Origin: Symsagittifera roscoffensis
Taxonomy: Eukaryota; Xenacoelomorpha; Acoela; Convolutidae
Length of the DNA stretch: 64,000 nt
Direction of reading: 5' to 3'
Assembly: GCF_963678635.1 (NCBI RefSeq)
Contig: NC_087065.1
Span: 53,137,858 to 53,201,857 of the forward strand
The first letter of the stretch is position 1, and each line of letters starts with the position of its first letter. The notes under the pieces were generated by a model. That model saw only the letters and a program-made list of their open reading frames with translations, made no database searches and was not told where the DNA came from. Below, piece after piece: positions 1 to 10,390 of the stretch. Position numbers and translations under genes: made by a program.

Positions 1-1764
1 TTTCGTGTAGATATTGATGCCATCTACATTCATCAGGATCGGGTAAGGGCCATGGACATCGATATAATGTCCGTCCACTTTCATCAGCCTCGGACCTCCC
101 GTTGTGAGCAGCTCTCGCACTGCCCTGGAGTCCAGTTTGGGATCCTTCTCCTTCAGGTAGTCGGCATAGATGTCCAGGTGGACTAGTGTAATCTCGGATG
201 GCTCACTCAAGTTCTTGATCACCTGGTGCCCTGCGACTGAGATGATGGACATTATTTTGGTCCCCGCCTTCGTCATGCCGAAAGTCTTACCAGATATAAC
301 GTTCAGTTTTAGTCCCTGTTTCTTGGGTTCCTCTTTGTCTTCTGCTTTTGTCGTTTTACCCAGGACATTAAGATTTTCCCGAAGATCTATGCTCTCCAGC
401 TCCGACCTTAACCATTGCTCCACTTCTTTCGTGGCTAGGTCCTGTTTGACATTCTGCAGCGCTGTCCTTGCCGCCAGGCCGTAATCCACCTTGAGTGCGC
501 TAGACGACTCTGCTTCGAGGTTCGAGGCTACCACCTCGTCAGGCCATGTCTTAACTTTTTTGGTCGTGAGGGTGCTCGGTGTCGTCTCCTTTCGCCGAGA
601 TTCAGCCTCGTTCATCAGACGTGCTCGACTGGCCTTGACACCCGAAAGTGCCTCTTCGTGGCGGGGATGTTTCGCGTCCGCTACTGCGTCCCAAAATTGA
701 GTACAATCCAACTTGAAGTGTCCCTCCAAATTACAGAAGAAACACCTCGGACCATATTTCATGATGAGCCCTCTGACGTACTCTTCATGATCCTCGTCGG
801 TAGCGTCGGCGTCCTCGAGAAAGTAGCCTATGGCCTTCATGTTCTGTTTGTATGCAGAACACGCAGAAACGTGATGGTCCATCGAACCACAATTCGCACA
901 CGACCTCCTCTTGTCCATGTCATCGCGAGGTTTGTAGCAACTGGAATTCGCACCAGTAGTTGTCCCGCTATAGTTGCCATAATTGCTGTAACGGTTTTGC
1001 GCCCTCGGTTTTATGAGTAAATACTCGCGTGACTTCATACGCAAGTCGTCAGGCGTGGGTACCTGGTCAAGCGACAGGGTGAAGTGAGTGGCCAACATCG
1101 TCTTCAACTCCTCACTCCTTACTCCATCCATGAACTTTGAAGCAATCGCCAAGTTTCGCTCGGATATTCTCTCATCCGGGTTGCTTCTCCGCCTGAGCAA
1201 TTCAAGGTCGTCCAAGAATTTATCTATTGATTCTTCATCTCTCTGACGCCTCTTCTCGAACTTCATCATAGCCTGGTGCCCTTGTACTCCAGAGCCGAAA
1301 CGATTCAGCACGATGTCGAATATCTTGCGAGCGCTGTCTCTCTCATTGGCTCTTTTCGCCATTACACAACTTAATGCAGTACCCTCCAGGTTGCTCGTCA
1401 GCGCGCTGCACTCTTGTTTCTTGGAGAGATTCTCTTCCTCAAAGTGTAACTTCATCACCTCTATCCAAGTATCAATGCAGCCGTCTGACTCGTCTTTATA
1501 TGACTTCGGCTTTTTCAGTGTTCTTCTTGACCTCTCTCCTCTCTCGGTTGACTTCGAGAGCTTGGTGATGAATGTTTCAAGAGATCTGTTCAGGCATACA
1601 TCGAGGCATACATCGTTGTGTCTTGTGAGACTGTAGTCAGATCTGGTACTGAACTGACTTGTGGCACGGTTGGCAATCTTGTCTCCGGGGTGGCATCTGC
1701 CTCTGGCGGGACTGGATTCGTCCAGCCAGGCCTCTGCGGGGCTGCCCTTGGCCGCTCCTTGTTT
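1..1764 (-). CDS. LTR retrotransposon gag capsid/zinc-knuckle ORF, open at window edge
   Basis: This frame is open from just after a TAG at 1765-1767 to the window edge, 588 codons without a stop. Reading 5' to 3' on the minus strand, a charged helical region at about 1530-1100 has the pattern of a retrotransposon gag capsid domain. Two CX2CX4HX4C zinc knuckles follow at 859-900 (CANCGSMDHHVSAC) and 703-744 (CFFCNLEGHFKLDC). A further region runs toward the expected protease, which lies outside the window. The product would bind and package element RNA in particles. It overlaps the upstream ORF (1590-3116) by about 175 nt in the -1 frame, so it is either reached by frameshifting or separated by one indel. 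An ATG start inside it is also possible. I favour Ty3/Gypsy from the gag type and knuckle pair, but no reverse transcriptase is visible to confirm this. Confidence 0.8.
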
Positions 1765-3116
1765 CTATGCTCGTAGTTCGTTCTCGAGCCTTGCTGGGCT
1801 CTGGCACTGTTGCCCGTACCATCTCCAACATTCGCATGGCGTGAGCGCTCCCTTGAGTTGGAATGCTCCTGCCAACTACTCCCATTCAGGATCGCGTCAA
1901 GCTTCCGCATCATCAAGTCAGATTTGGCGTCCAACCTCTTTTCCAGGCCAGTCATCGTTTGGGCGTAGGTATTATCATGATCATTCAATAATCGCTCGAT
2001 CTCTCTTGTCATCCTAGCCTCTCTTTCCTCTGACTCTTTGTTTGCCTGTGCCAGGCTCTCAGCCAGGCATTGATCGGTGTTACGAATCAATTGAGCCTGA
2101 TCAAACCTCGCCTGCGACTTCACGTGCGTTAGCTCATCTTTCAAACTCTCTCGACCATGGTGAGCTCTCTCGTCAACATGATCTATCCTCTTAGTCATGT
2201 CCCGCCTCAATTCATCCAGGCCATTCATCACACCAGCGAACATGTCACTTATGTCACCAGCTGCTCCCAATGGCGGGGTTAGCCCGAGAGAAGACGAGGT
2301 CAACTGCGGCTGTAGCCTAGTACTCGATGACGCACCGCCCTTTTGCTTGTGCATTGACGTCATCAGTCTGTCAAACGTTGATGATGCTCCCATCGTTATC
2401 CCATCTGACATAGGCCTGGTCGGCGAGGCAGAAGACGCCTCCCTGCTCATGTCGTTCCTTGGGCACGGTGTGAAGTTCACATCCGGATGGGTTAGTTCCG
2501 GTTGGTCGTAACTAGAGGACAGACCTCCGGCTTGTAGCGACGTCACGCGCTCATCGTACAAAGACTTCAAACTTTTCTTTGCCTTCGAGAACGTCTGCTC
2601 TTCACCCGGACTCATACTCGACATCATCGCGTTGTTGCTCTGCTTGGCCAAAGATGAGTGTGTACTTGTCGGATGTGAAGGTTCCTTTCTCCATTTATAG
2701 CTCTTAGTCTCTGATTTGGACATTCCCCTGTACAACACTTCCTCCCGAGGTTCGACCTCGGGACGCTCCGAGGTCTCCTCTGTCCTCTCGACTTCCTCCC
2801 GTTCGAGGACCTCGTCTGGCTCAAAGTCGGGTCGAATGAGCGTTCGCTCCCCTTCGTCAAAGGGATCCACCAGCGTTTCGCTCGCAGGCCCGGCCTCGGT
2901 GCTCCGCCCTTGATTGCCATCGAGGTTTTTCTGGCTCCTTAGTTTCATTTCGCTCACTGAAAGATCAGGTTGACCTTTAGTCGATTCGTCTTCAGCAAAC
3001 GCGTCGGAAGCGCTGCTAAACGAGGTTTGGCTACGCCTAGTTTTAAATTTCCGCGTGCTTCCCTTGCTTAGCCTGGGAATTTTAGTAGTCGATCCTAGCG
3101 AGTCCCTGCGCTGCAT
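1590..3116 (-). CDS. LTR retrotransposon N-terminal gag-region protein with coiled coil
   Basis: An ORF of 508 codons if started at the ATG at 3116; it is open back to an ATG at 3176. I prefer 3116 because the downstream sequence is basic and Ser/Thr-rich, whereas the extra 20 residues look like leader translation. The first third is basic, the middle is highly charged and rich in Glu/Arg/Ser. A segment at about residues 310-430 has heptad-like Leu/Met/Ala spacing with many Glu, Arg and Lys, typical of a coiled coil. It ends with Met-Tyr-Ala repeats produced by a 12-bp direct duplication (GATGTATGCCTC) just before the stop. The capsid and zinc-knuckle region continues in the -1 frame. It probably makes the N-terminal, self-associating part of Gag. 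No homologue is recognised by name. Confidence 0.7.
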   Translation of the reverse strand: MQRRDSLGSTTKIPRLSKGSTRKFKTRRSQTSFSSASDAFAEDESTKGQPDLSVSEMKLRSQKNLDGNQGRSTEAGPASETLVDPFDEGERTLIRPDFEPDEVLEREEVERTEETSERPEVEPREEVLYRGMSKSETKSYKWRKEPSHPTSTHSSLAKQSNNAMMSSMSPGEEQTFSKAKKSLKSLYDERVTSLQAGGLSSSYDQPELTHPDVNFTPCPRNDMSREASSASPTRPMSDGITMGASSTFDRLMTSMHKQKGGASSSTRLQPQLTSSSLGLTPPLGAAGDISDMFAGVMNGLDELRRDMTKRIDHVDERAHHGRESLKDELTHVKSQARFDQAQLIRNTDQCLAESLAQANKESEEREARMTREIERLLNDHDNTYAQTMTGLEKRLDAKSDLMMRKLDAILNGSSWQEHSNSRERSRHANVGDGTGNSARAQQGSRTNYEHRNKERPRAAPQRPGWTNPVPPEADATPETRLPTVPQVSSVPDLTTVSQDTTMYASMYA

Positions 3117-3537
3117 AGTTTTTAACAAAATGAAAATATTCGTAATTTGATGGCAATGCAAACGTACCACAAACAAGATCTAGTTAAATCACTTAACGCT
3201 GCATACTCGATTCCGTCAGTATCAAAATGTCTCTTAGATCTCTCACGACTAAACTAGTGACTCAGCTAAAGTTACACACAGGGTCTACCCAGTATTGATA
3301 TAAGCTAACTCAACCCTGTTGTATAGTATGACAGTATCACTAAGTTTCCACAAGATATAATCGACACACAAAACACGGTAGATAATCAGATAAGAATATC
3401 CTACAGGTGACAGCGACCTTTTGTCAGTATCAATTTATCGCCACACAATTTATCAAGTCACTGCTTTGTTAAAATTAAACAATCTTTGGTAAAAAGCAGT
3501 GATGACTCAGAAACAGATAAATAAAACTTAGTCTTAA

Positions 3538-3885
3538 AGAAAAAGACTTCCCCCAATCGGAACGATCCGAAAGAACGAAGCCCAGGACACAGTCTTCTCA
3601 AGTGGGTGTGTATCTGCCTAATACACCCACCGAGGTCTTCTTTTAGGTGTCCTGCGATTGCCCGAGCTGTCCTATTAAGCAGCTCAAGGCAACCTCTGAT
3701 CGAAAATTTCTAAAGTCTATGAGAAAGCTCTCCCACACTCGGACTGCTCCAAGTGCACGAGAGTAGGGAACAATTTTTCTTCTCAAGTGGGTGTGTATTT
3801 GCCTAATACACCCACCGAGGTCTTCCTTTATTTGTTCCCGGATTGCCCGAACTTTTCTATTAGGTAGCTCAAGGCAACCACACGA
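3538..3885 (-). other. Duplicated structured leader unit of the LTR element (two copies, 185 bp apart)
   Basis: Two diverged copies (about 3538-3705 and 3719-3885) lie between the primer-binding site and gag. Each can fold into three arms. In plus-strand letters, copy 1 has CTTC/GAAG closing a TCGGA/TCCGA hairpin. Its second arm is CAGGACAC/GTGTCCTG closing an inner stem GTGGGTGTGTAT (3602-3613) with ATACACCCAC (3621-3630). Its third arm is TTGCC/GGCAA enclosing GAGCTG (3664-3669) and CAGCTC (3680-3685). Copy 2 keeps the inner stem (3787-3798 with 3806-3815). Its outer helices are different but still paired: CTCTC/GAGAG and GGGAACAA/TTGTTCCC. This is the pattern of compensatory change. Likely roles are packaging, dimerisation or translation control of the element RNA. 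The location is seen; the function is inferred. Confidence 0.65.
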
Positions 3886-3919
3886 CCAAAATCACAATAA
3901 AAAAAAAATTTCTTTGTTC

Positions 3920-3939
3920 GGGTACTTCTGATACACCCA
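3920..3939 (-). promoter_or_regulatory. Candidate tRNA primer-binding site
   Basis: On the minus strand the LTR end TCTACA is followed, after one T, by TGGGTGTATCAGAAGTACCC. It begins with TGG, the complement of the tRNA CCA end, and its TGT..CAGAAGT core resembles the Leu-tRNA-type site used by many Gypsy elements, with a few extra bases. Its position supports the LTR boundary. The exact primer cannot be decided here. Confidence 0.5.
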
Positions 3940-3940
3940 A

Positions 3941-5315
3941 TGTAGAATCCAAAGTTGATCACGAATTCCCGGGTCAGAATGGGTTCTTATGATCCTGATA
4001 AGCACGCCTAATATCCTTATATGATCCTAATTAAATGGATATTTTCCGTTTCCCAAATCGCCACAGAAGGTTTACTCAAGTCTCTAACAAGGAAGATCGT
4101 TAGAAGGTTTAAGACACTCCGGAGGGTTACCTCGGAGGGTAGCTTGATCACCCAAGTTACTTCGGAGGGTACCTTAATCACCCAAGTTACTTCGGAGGGT
4201 CCCCCTAAATTTACTAAGGAGGGTCAATAAGATGCTTAATATGCTCCGGAGGGTTACTTCGGAGGGTACCTCCAAAATTTTCAAATTTTTTGATCTCGCT
4301 TAGAAGGTTCTCCCACTAGCTTCAAAAAGCGTCAAAACAAGCTAGGAGCTCTAAGGGGAGCTGTTTTAACTTCTTTGGGTGATCTCGTGGAAATCTTCCA
4401 CTAAGGAGGGTTGCTAAGGGGTTTAGCTGACTCCGGAGGGTCACTTCGGAGGGTTCCCCCAAAATCAAGAAAAAGGGTTATATCACCGCAACAAAGTCTC
4501 CAAAAGCGGTCTACCTGACTTAAAACTAGGTTGGCTGACTCGGTCAACCTTCCCAGTTGAATAAAAAGATGTTTTGACAAAATTTTCTGCCGCTCGGAGG
4601 GTTACCTGTAATTTTGACCCTCCGAACCAACAAATTCTAAAAAATGTTTCTTTTCCGAGATTATCAACCCAAAAACGGTTGCGTTCCGGAAGAGTGGTCA
4701 AAAACGTCGACTTATGGTACCAAAATTATCCCAATCGGATAACTAGTCTTTGAGAAATCGCCAAAAACGCGTTCGTCAAAATGGCCTTTTTCCACCACCT
4801 ATATAGGTTCTGAAAAACTTTTTCCGCAATTCCGGTCAAAAGTGCCTAAAAAGACTTGAAATGAGCGTAGTAGCCCTGTACGGCACTGGAATAATGCAAA
4901 AAACCGGACCAAAATTGGTTTAGAAACAAAAATTTGGCCAAAAACTATCAAATTTGGACCCTCCGATTCCTTCCTTTTCCAAACCTTAAGTCGTTAGCTC
5001 TATCCACGGAGCTACTCGGAGGGTTACCCAAAAATTTCTCTAGTAACCGAGCACGTTATGCTAGCACGCTCCTAACGCAAAAAATTTTGTTGCTCTAACT
5101 CTAAAAACTCAAAAACTCGATCCCTAAAACAGATTGACAAAATACAGAAAATTATCAAAATTTTGATCGAAAAATTTTGGTTTTTTCCAACTTCTACTGA
5201 GTCTTTTCTCACGCGGTTTCTTTAGTTAGGGGGATCGAACTGCGTAGCTACTCCCTATATAAAAGCTTTTTGTTGTTCGGAAAAGCTCGGATATCCAAAA
5301 ATTAGGGGGTCTACA
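3941..5315 (-). repeat. 5' LTR of the retrotransposon
   Basis: On the minus strand this 1375-bp interval starts TGTAGA (5315-5310) and ends TCTACA (3946-3941): perfect 6-bp inverted termini of the TG...CA type. A primer-binding-site-like sequence follows directly. A TATA-like run (TTTTATATAGG) lies near 5265-5255 and another at about 4795-4805. The interval is full of GGAGGGT motifs. The partner LTR lies outside the window, so identity and target duplication cannot be checked. Similar motifs continue to 6170, so the outer boundary could lie further right. Confidence 0.55.
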
Positions 5316-6170
5316 GTTTGATCGAAAATCGATGATTTTCGACAAAATTGGGTGTTTTTTGGGTCTAACTTAGGAGATAAGTAATAAGGATAATAACCTA
5401 TTAGTAATCGTTAATGAATAGTACTATACCCTCTTTTGCACCAAAATACCCGAATTAAGACCCTTAACTCGGAAATTTGTAATCGATGGAGGGTACAATC
5501 GGACCGCGCCAATCGTGCCCCCCACCACTTAAGTTTTAACGAAATAGTACCCGAACGATACTAAAATTGCTTCAACGATACCCAACAGTCGTTGCGGATG
5601 TTGTCCTTGATGTCCCTGTTGAGTGTGGAACACGTTGATCAGCTTGCCACTCTACCCTCCGGCCACCGGCAAAATCACCATTAACGTGCTTAAACACTCA
5701 AATTACACTCGAGGGAGGGTATCCAACCCTTCACCAAAACACACAATCTTTCTATCAGAAACGATATAAATCAATCTGAAACAACAACAAGTAGGAAGGT
5801 CAGAGCACATCTCGTCCGGAAATAACATATAAACTGTCACTTTACATTTTTTTTACTGTTTTTGGTCTTTTTTGGATTTTTTACTAATTTTTGTACTTTT
5901 TTGTTTTTAAATAAATTTATTTTTGGCTTTTTCTTGGTTATACACTATTTTTGTTTGGTTTTACACTTTTTTTTAAATTGTTTTTGGTCCTGGGGCCTCA
6001 GGACAAGTGGGCTTTAGATTTCCCACCTAACCCTCCGGCCCCTGGAATTTTCGGTGTTAACTAAGTTAAAAAGCTAAATTGTACTAGACGGAGGGTACGC
6101 ACCTTCCCCCTAGTACAACAACGGTCATTAAGGCCTCTAACTCGGGCATACGCCCGGAGCGGAGGGTACG
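4115..6170. repeat. Cluster of GGAGGGT/ACCCTCC motifs
   Basis: About 18 copies of a short motif, mostly (T/C)CGGAGGGT(T/A)AC, are scattered through the LTR and the adjoining 850 bp. Examples lie near 4121, 4136, 4243, 4258, 4433, 4595, 5020, 5487, 5712, 6092 and 6160, with opposite-strand copies near 5652 and 6020. Several at 4110-4270 are spaced 15-30 bp apart with repeated flanks such as ATCACCCAAGTTACTTC. They look like a repeated protein-binding site or decayed minisatellite. Confidence 0.55.
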
Positions 6171-7489
6171 TCGCTGAAACGCTTGCTGATCATGATGGTT
6201 TCATGCCTTTAACAGGCCCACCCAGGAGCGCCATAAAAACGTCTATGTAACATTCGCCCAAATACTACACAGCGACGGAGCGTAGGAAAAGTACCTATTA
6301 ACGACTGGCAGGCGTCAGTTACCTTAATCCTACTCGCTTTTCTTCGTCTCGACCTTGCCAGTTGATTTTCTGGTCTGTCTAGGGCAAAGTAAAAAGTTAC
6401 CATTTTTAGGCCATCAGTCAAACGACTTTTGATCAGCTTTCGTTTACATGCGAACACAACCACATAGCTGAGTCTCGGATCCTCAGACTACGTGATTTTC
6501 ATTAAAAACACGGCTCAAACAACCTATTTTAACATGTTTTTGTGTGACAGTTCTATATTAAATCCATTGGAGATGGATTGACCCTTTCCTTTTTCTAGCT
6601 ACTCATTTTCTGAAATATTAAACAATGACGGTGTTAATTAAGAGATCTATGACATCCAGGTAGCTATAAAGTTAGTTCTACACAGTCCCTTCACATAAAC
6701 AGTCTCTGGGGGACCAAGCCTCCGCTCCCGTAATATTCCTGAGATAACGCTCTTATCTCCTCTGATTTTCGTCCCGGGAGGGTTCCGTGGTGTATTTCTT
6801 CCCCCACTGAAGCCTCCTTCTCCACCAATATCTGTTGACAAGTGTCTTATCGTGCGTTGTTGCCACGATAAGAGGCTTGGTATTTTCCGTCTCTTATACG
6901 ACTGTTTTTCACTATAGCTGTCGTTGTTCTGATTTTCGTCACTTTTTCAGTCAAAATGGCAGTTTTTCGTATTTCTGAGAAATATTCTTCTTCCAATCGA
7001 AATTTTAAAAATAAAAATTCTAGAATATTCCGACCCTCCTTCGCAATGCTTTTTCGTCAATAAGGCCTTTAGTCGTTCTTTTTTACGTCGCCGGAAGGTT
7101 GTGCTGTGCCAGTCTGGCAGAATGGCACATTATTTTTTGTTTTATTTAGCAGTTCATTGCAACTAGATTTGCCTATACTGAGCCTAAGATTACAGATTCA
7201 TCCTTGGCTTTAATTTTTTTGGACACACTTCTTGAAACTGACCTAAAATTGCTTTGTACTGCGTACTTGTGGGGTCTGCTTTAGAAAACATAGCTCACAT
7301 TTTTTTGTGTTTAAGCTTAAGCTGTATTTTTTCCAAATTTCACAAAAGGTTATCAATTTATGGTGCACTATCTTGTAGTCGTCGGTTAGTGTTTGATCCC
7401 CTAAACTACAAACGTTTATATTTGATTCAATGTTTTTACTAGCGTCTGTATTGTTTGAGAATAAAGGTAACCTTGATGTCTTCCGCCTC
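5316..7489. other. Non-coding stretch right of the LTR
   Basis: No convincing gene. It holds the last GGAGGGT motifs (to 6170) and a very T-rich tract at about 5820-5990. There is a perfect 9-bp hairpin at 6846-6854/6864-6872 (CTTATCGTG, 9-nt loop, CACGATAAG). The short ORFs are unremarkable. Confidence 0.5.
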
Positions 7490-8115
7490 CGACATATTGA
7501 TAGAAATTCCAAAAAAGGTGAACTTCCAAGCCCCGTTCAAAAATTGGTGGTTCAGCAAATTTTCTTTGTTAAAACTGTAAAAAAACTTAAGTAAAATTTA
7601 GTTTCAGTACACCTGAGCACTTCGGTTTGTCATCACGCTCTTTTGAGTTTCTAAAGGAGTGTGCAGCAATTTCAGCTCCTCGTTTACTACCACATCGTAC
7701 CATATAACTTCAAAAAAAAATTGTCGCTCTGCAAGAGCCTTGCTTCCTGCTCATCTGAGCGTGTAGTAGATAGCAGTCGGTGGCAAATCTTCATCTTTAT
7801 TTATGTGGGCGATAAGTTTTCCTCCAAAAAAAAAATTCTTAGGTCTTCGGGTGTTTTACCTTCACCTATAAGATTTAGGAGCTTGGTAAGCGATTTTAAG
7901 AAATTGAGCCTCACCTTGCCTGTTTGAATTACTAATAAGGTCTTTGAAAATTAGGGTAACAGTCCCGACTGAATCAATTGGAAAATACATAAATGCATTG
8001 TACTCCTCGAACTAGGATACGAAAAATTCTTGATGTTTTTTTGCTTTGGAGCAATTATATCAGCTCCTTCTGGTGGTTTGAATACCATTTTTTAAAAATT
8101 AGTGGTCGAAAGTTT
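7490..8115. repeat. Segment duplicated at 14.6-15.2 kb: Tc1 3' end plus start of family U
   Basis: It begins with the 3' end of the Tc1-like repeat (ATTGATAGAAATTCC onward) and its flank with CACTTCGGTTTGTCATCACG. It then follows the spacer found at about 14735-15050 and the first part of family U (GCTTTGG.GCAATTATATC). The order is identical at 14565-15180, so both junctions were copied together. The run stops near 8115. Confidence 0.7.
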
Positions 8116-9793
8116 AATTCAAACATTTTCGCCCATTTTGTGCATCACCAGGATTAAAAAATTTTACAATATTTACAAAACGATCAAAGATCTGAAACAA
8201 TGAGAACCATGTCTAAAAAGGCTCTAAATTTTTAGTTTTTTGTTTCTATATATCATAGTTACCGAGGTTACAGTCAGAAGTCCCTTCAGCACATTATCCA
8301 GCCAAAATCCTAAGAATTTCACAGATATGGAAGGGTTAAGTTTAATGTGGATACAAGTAAAGAGAGTCAGATGGTTCGAGATCAAGCCAACCAGATTGAA
8401 AAAACTAACACCAGCACAGAAAAAACCCAGCACAGAATAAACTGGAGCTGAAAGTGACTCACGAGGATACAGATCTATCCTATACGGGGACCGATCGTTT
8501 AGCAGACCAATTTTTCAAAAAGTGAGTCTTTTAGCAGACCAACGTAACAAGGTGATGGATGATTGACTGACAGACTCAAAAAAACGCTCAGTCTGGGACC
8601 AAGGTTCCCCAAGTAAAACAGTTATCTCACGACTTGCCAACAAAACTATCAACTTCAAAAAAACAAGTCTAAGATAGCGGCAAAACAAAGATTTACGCGC
8701 ACAATAACACTCGTGTTGAATTGAAGCGCAGCAAAACAAGCAGTCACTAATCACCAATGCCGCGTTTAAATTTAGCTATCATCTTTTATATTTTTTCTGA
8801 GTCTGCTTAGAGATTGGATTGCTAAAATCCCTAGCACCATCCAATACTTATAAAAAAGTGCACGGACTTTTCCAGTAAAAATGAGTGATCTTGAGACATT
8901 TGGGATCCATTAGAAAACAGTCACGCAGAAATAACTGAAATTGAACAAATTATGATAAGTACTATCATCAAAACCGAGAGAGAACCTCGAAAATGGTAAA
9001 GTTATGGAACAAGGTTTATCAGAAAAAAAAGTTAACAATGAATCTTGCATCACAGAAAGGAATATCGAACTGGCTAAGCGTGCTACTTTTAAAAAAGTAG
9101 TATTTATCTCTCAGAAAATCAGAGTTTAAAGCCAGTGTATATTTGAGATACGGATGAGAATCACCAAACAAACCACATAACTGCCCATTTGGACAATCGT
9201 TTACACTGACCCACTCTCTACATTTCCCCGTAGGGGGATACACTCACTTAAGACATAATGAAATTAGTTATACCTTTGCGACGCTCCTCGACGAAGTATG
9301 CAATGATGCTGAGATAGGGTTGAAACTTTAATTTTCGGATGTCGAGCGCTTTCACAACAAAACAATCACTACTGAAGAGGACGCTTGACTTGACATCAAG
9401 GCTAATGTCTTTATGGAGGCCGATTCAGCTTAATTTTTTGTGGTAAAAAAATTCATCCCCCTTGCTAAATCCTGCCCTTAACATATATCTCACACCTACA
9501 AACATCATTAGGATGTCAAAAAATTAAAAAACCAGAAAAAAACTTTGAATGTCAAACACAGTGGCTTTGTTCCAATACTGTGTGCACTGGAGGAGCAGCA
9601 CCGGTCTTCACAAAAACTGTCCAGAAACTAGCTAAGGTTTTGATTTAAAAACGGAACGAAGCATACTTCGACACAATAAATTTGTAAGAACCAAAATAAA
9701 GTTGCACTTCCGAGGAGTGCAGCCCTCTACCTCAGATGGTGTAAAAATTTTTTAAAAAAGCATAAAACATAGACAAAATTGTCAGTGCTATAA
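8116..9793. other. Non-coding stretch, no recognised feature
   Basis: Only short ORFs on both strands. One minus-strand ORF at 9019-9243 has cysteines near its start but no family could be assigned. Nothing else is supported. Confidence 0.4.
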
Positions 9794-10390
9794 TTAAAAA
9801 GGGCAGATTTTAGTTGAAAATTCTCTGCTTGCTTCAAACTCGGCTGAATTTATTCTTAAAATTTTGGCAACATTTTTATTAAGCGTTGGTATGGCCCTTC
9901 CCAACCTGTAAACGGACTGCCTCATGAGCGAATGGCCTATTTTAATTTTTTTTTTCAAAAAAACTCTATGTTTGTCAGATTTTTGATCTTCCGCGATGGC
10001 CCCGGCCTTTCCGGGAATACAAACCAAGTCTGCGCTTTTTCTACTAGGGGCTAGGTTGTCAACTACCGTCACATCCCACAGGTTTTGCCGAGTAACAGCC
10101 CATGGGACGGGCTTCGAACCGTCTGATTGCTTCTGATCTGTCCTGTGGAGATGTCGTTGCTCCAAAACGGAAAAAATGTGAGGGGAGGCGAAACTTCGCT
10201 TTATAAGGGTTTTCAATTTTGAATGCCTAGAGAACCTGTAGCTTTTTTGAGAAAAGATAAGCCACGCTATCCATCTTCGGATACTTTGTTTCCATATACG
10301 CATCTGTATTTTTCACAAACATTTGGACCAAGGCGGAGCCCATTTGCACTTCTAAGCTGACGACCTGACAGTTTCAGTCTTGGATTTGTA
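9794..10390 (-). pseudogene. LINE (non-LTR retrotransposon) ORF2 C-terminal fragment
   Basis: The minus strand shows the region that follows reverse transcriptase in a widespread group of invertebrate non-LTR retrotransposons. Pieces seen are a short CxxxxxC-type stretch (NVCEKYRCVYG, near 10320), a GRHSRH-like piece (RFSRHSKLKTLIKRSFAS), then SDGSKPVPW and the diagnostic WDVTVVDNLAPS. A degraded C-terminal part ends at the stop at 9794. The upstream part is in another frame, so at least one frameshift lies near 10270. The intact region in the family also carries an HGLSC motif, which here is altered. No reverse transcriptase core was found upstream to 11 kb, so this is a 5'-truncated, dead insertion. 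The family assignment is from memory of the WDVT.VDT.A signature. Confidence 0.7.

Noticed and set aside
170-1636. Several plus-strand ORFs of 60-120 codons
   Set aside because: They are antisense to the continuous minus-strand gag ORF with zinc knuckles and show no domain of their own.
1590-3116. Host nuclear coiled-coil protein
   Set aside because: Position between an LTR/primer site and a gag capsid ORF makes a retrotransposon Gag N-terminus much more likely.
3538-3885. Hammerhead ribozyme in the repeated leader unit
   Set aside because: The conserved CUGAUGA and GAAA core elements are absent on both strands.
5820-5990. T-rich tract as a processed poly(A) tail of a retrocopy
   Set aside because: No coding sequence precedes it on the minus strand and the tract is heavily interrupted.
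7243-7512. Minus-strand ORF of 89 codons
   Set aside because: Its start lies in the duplicated Tc1 3' end and the rest is unrelated AT-rich sequence.
9019-9243. Minus-strand ORF with cysteines, possibly a secreted domain
   Set aside because: Low-complexity AT-rich second half, no clear splice sites, no recognisable family.
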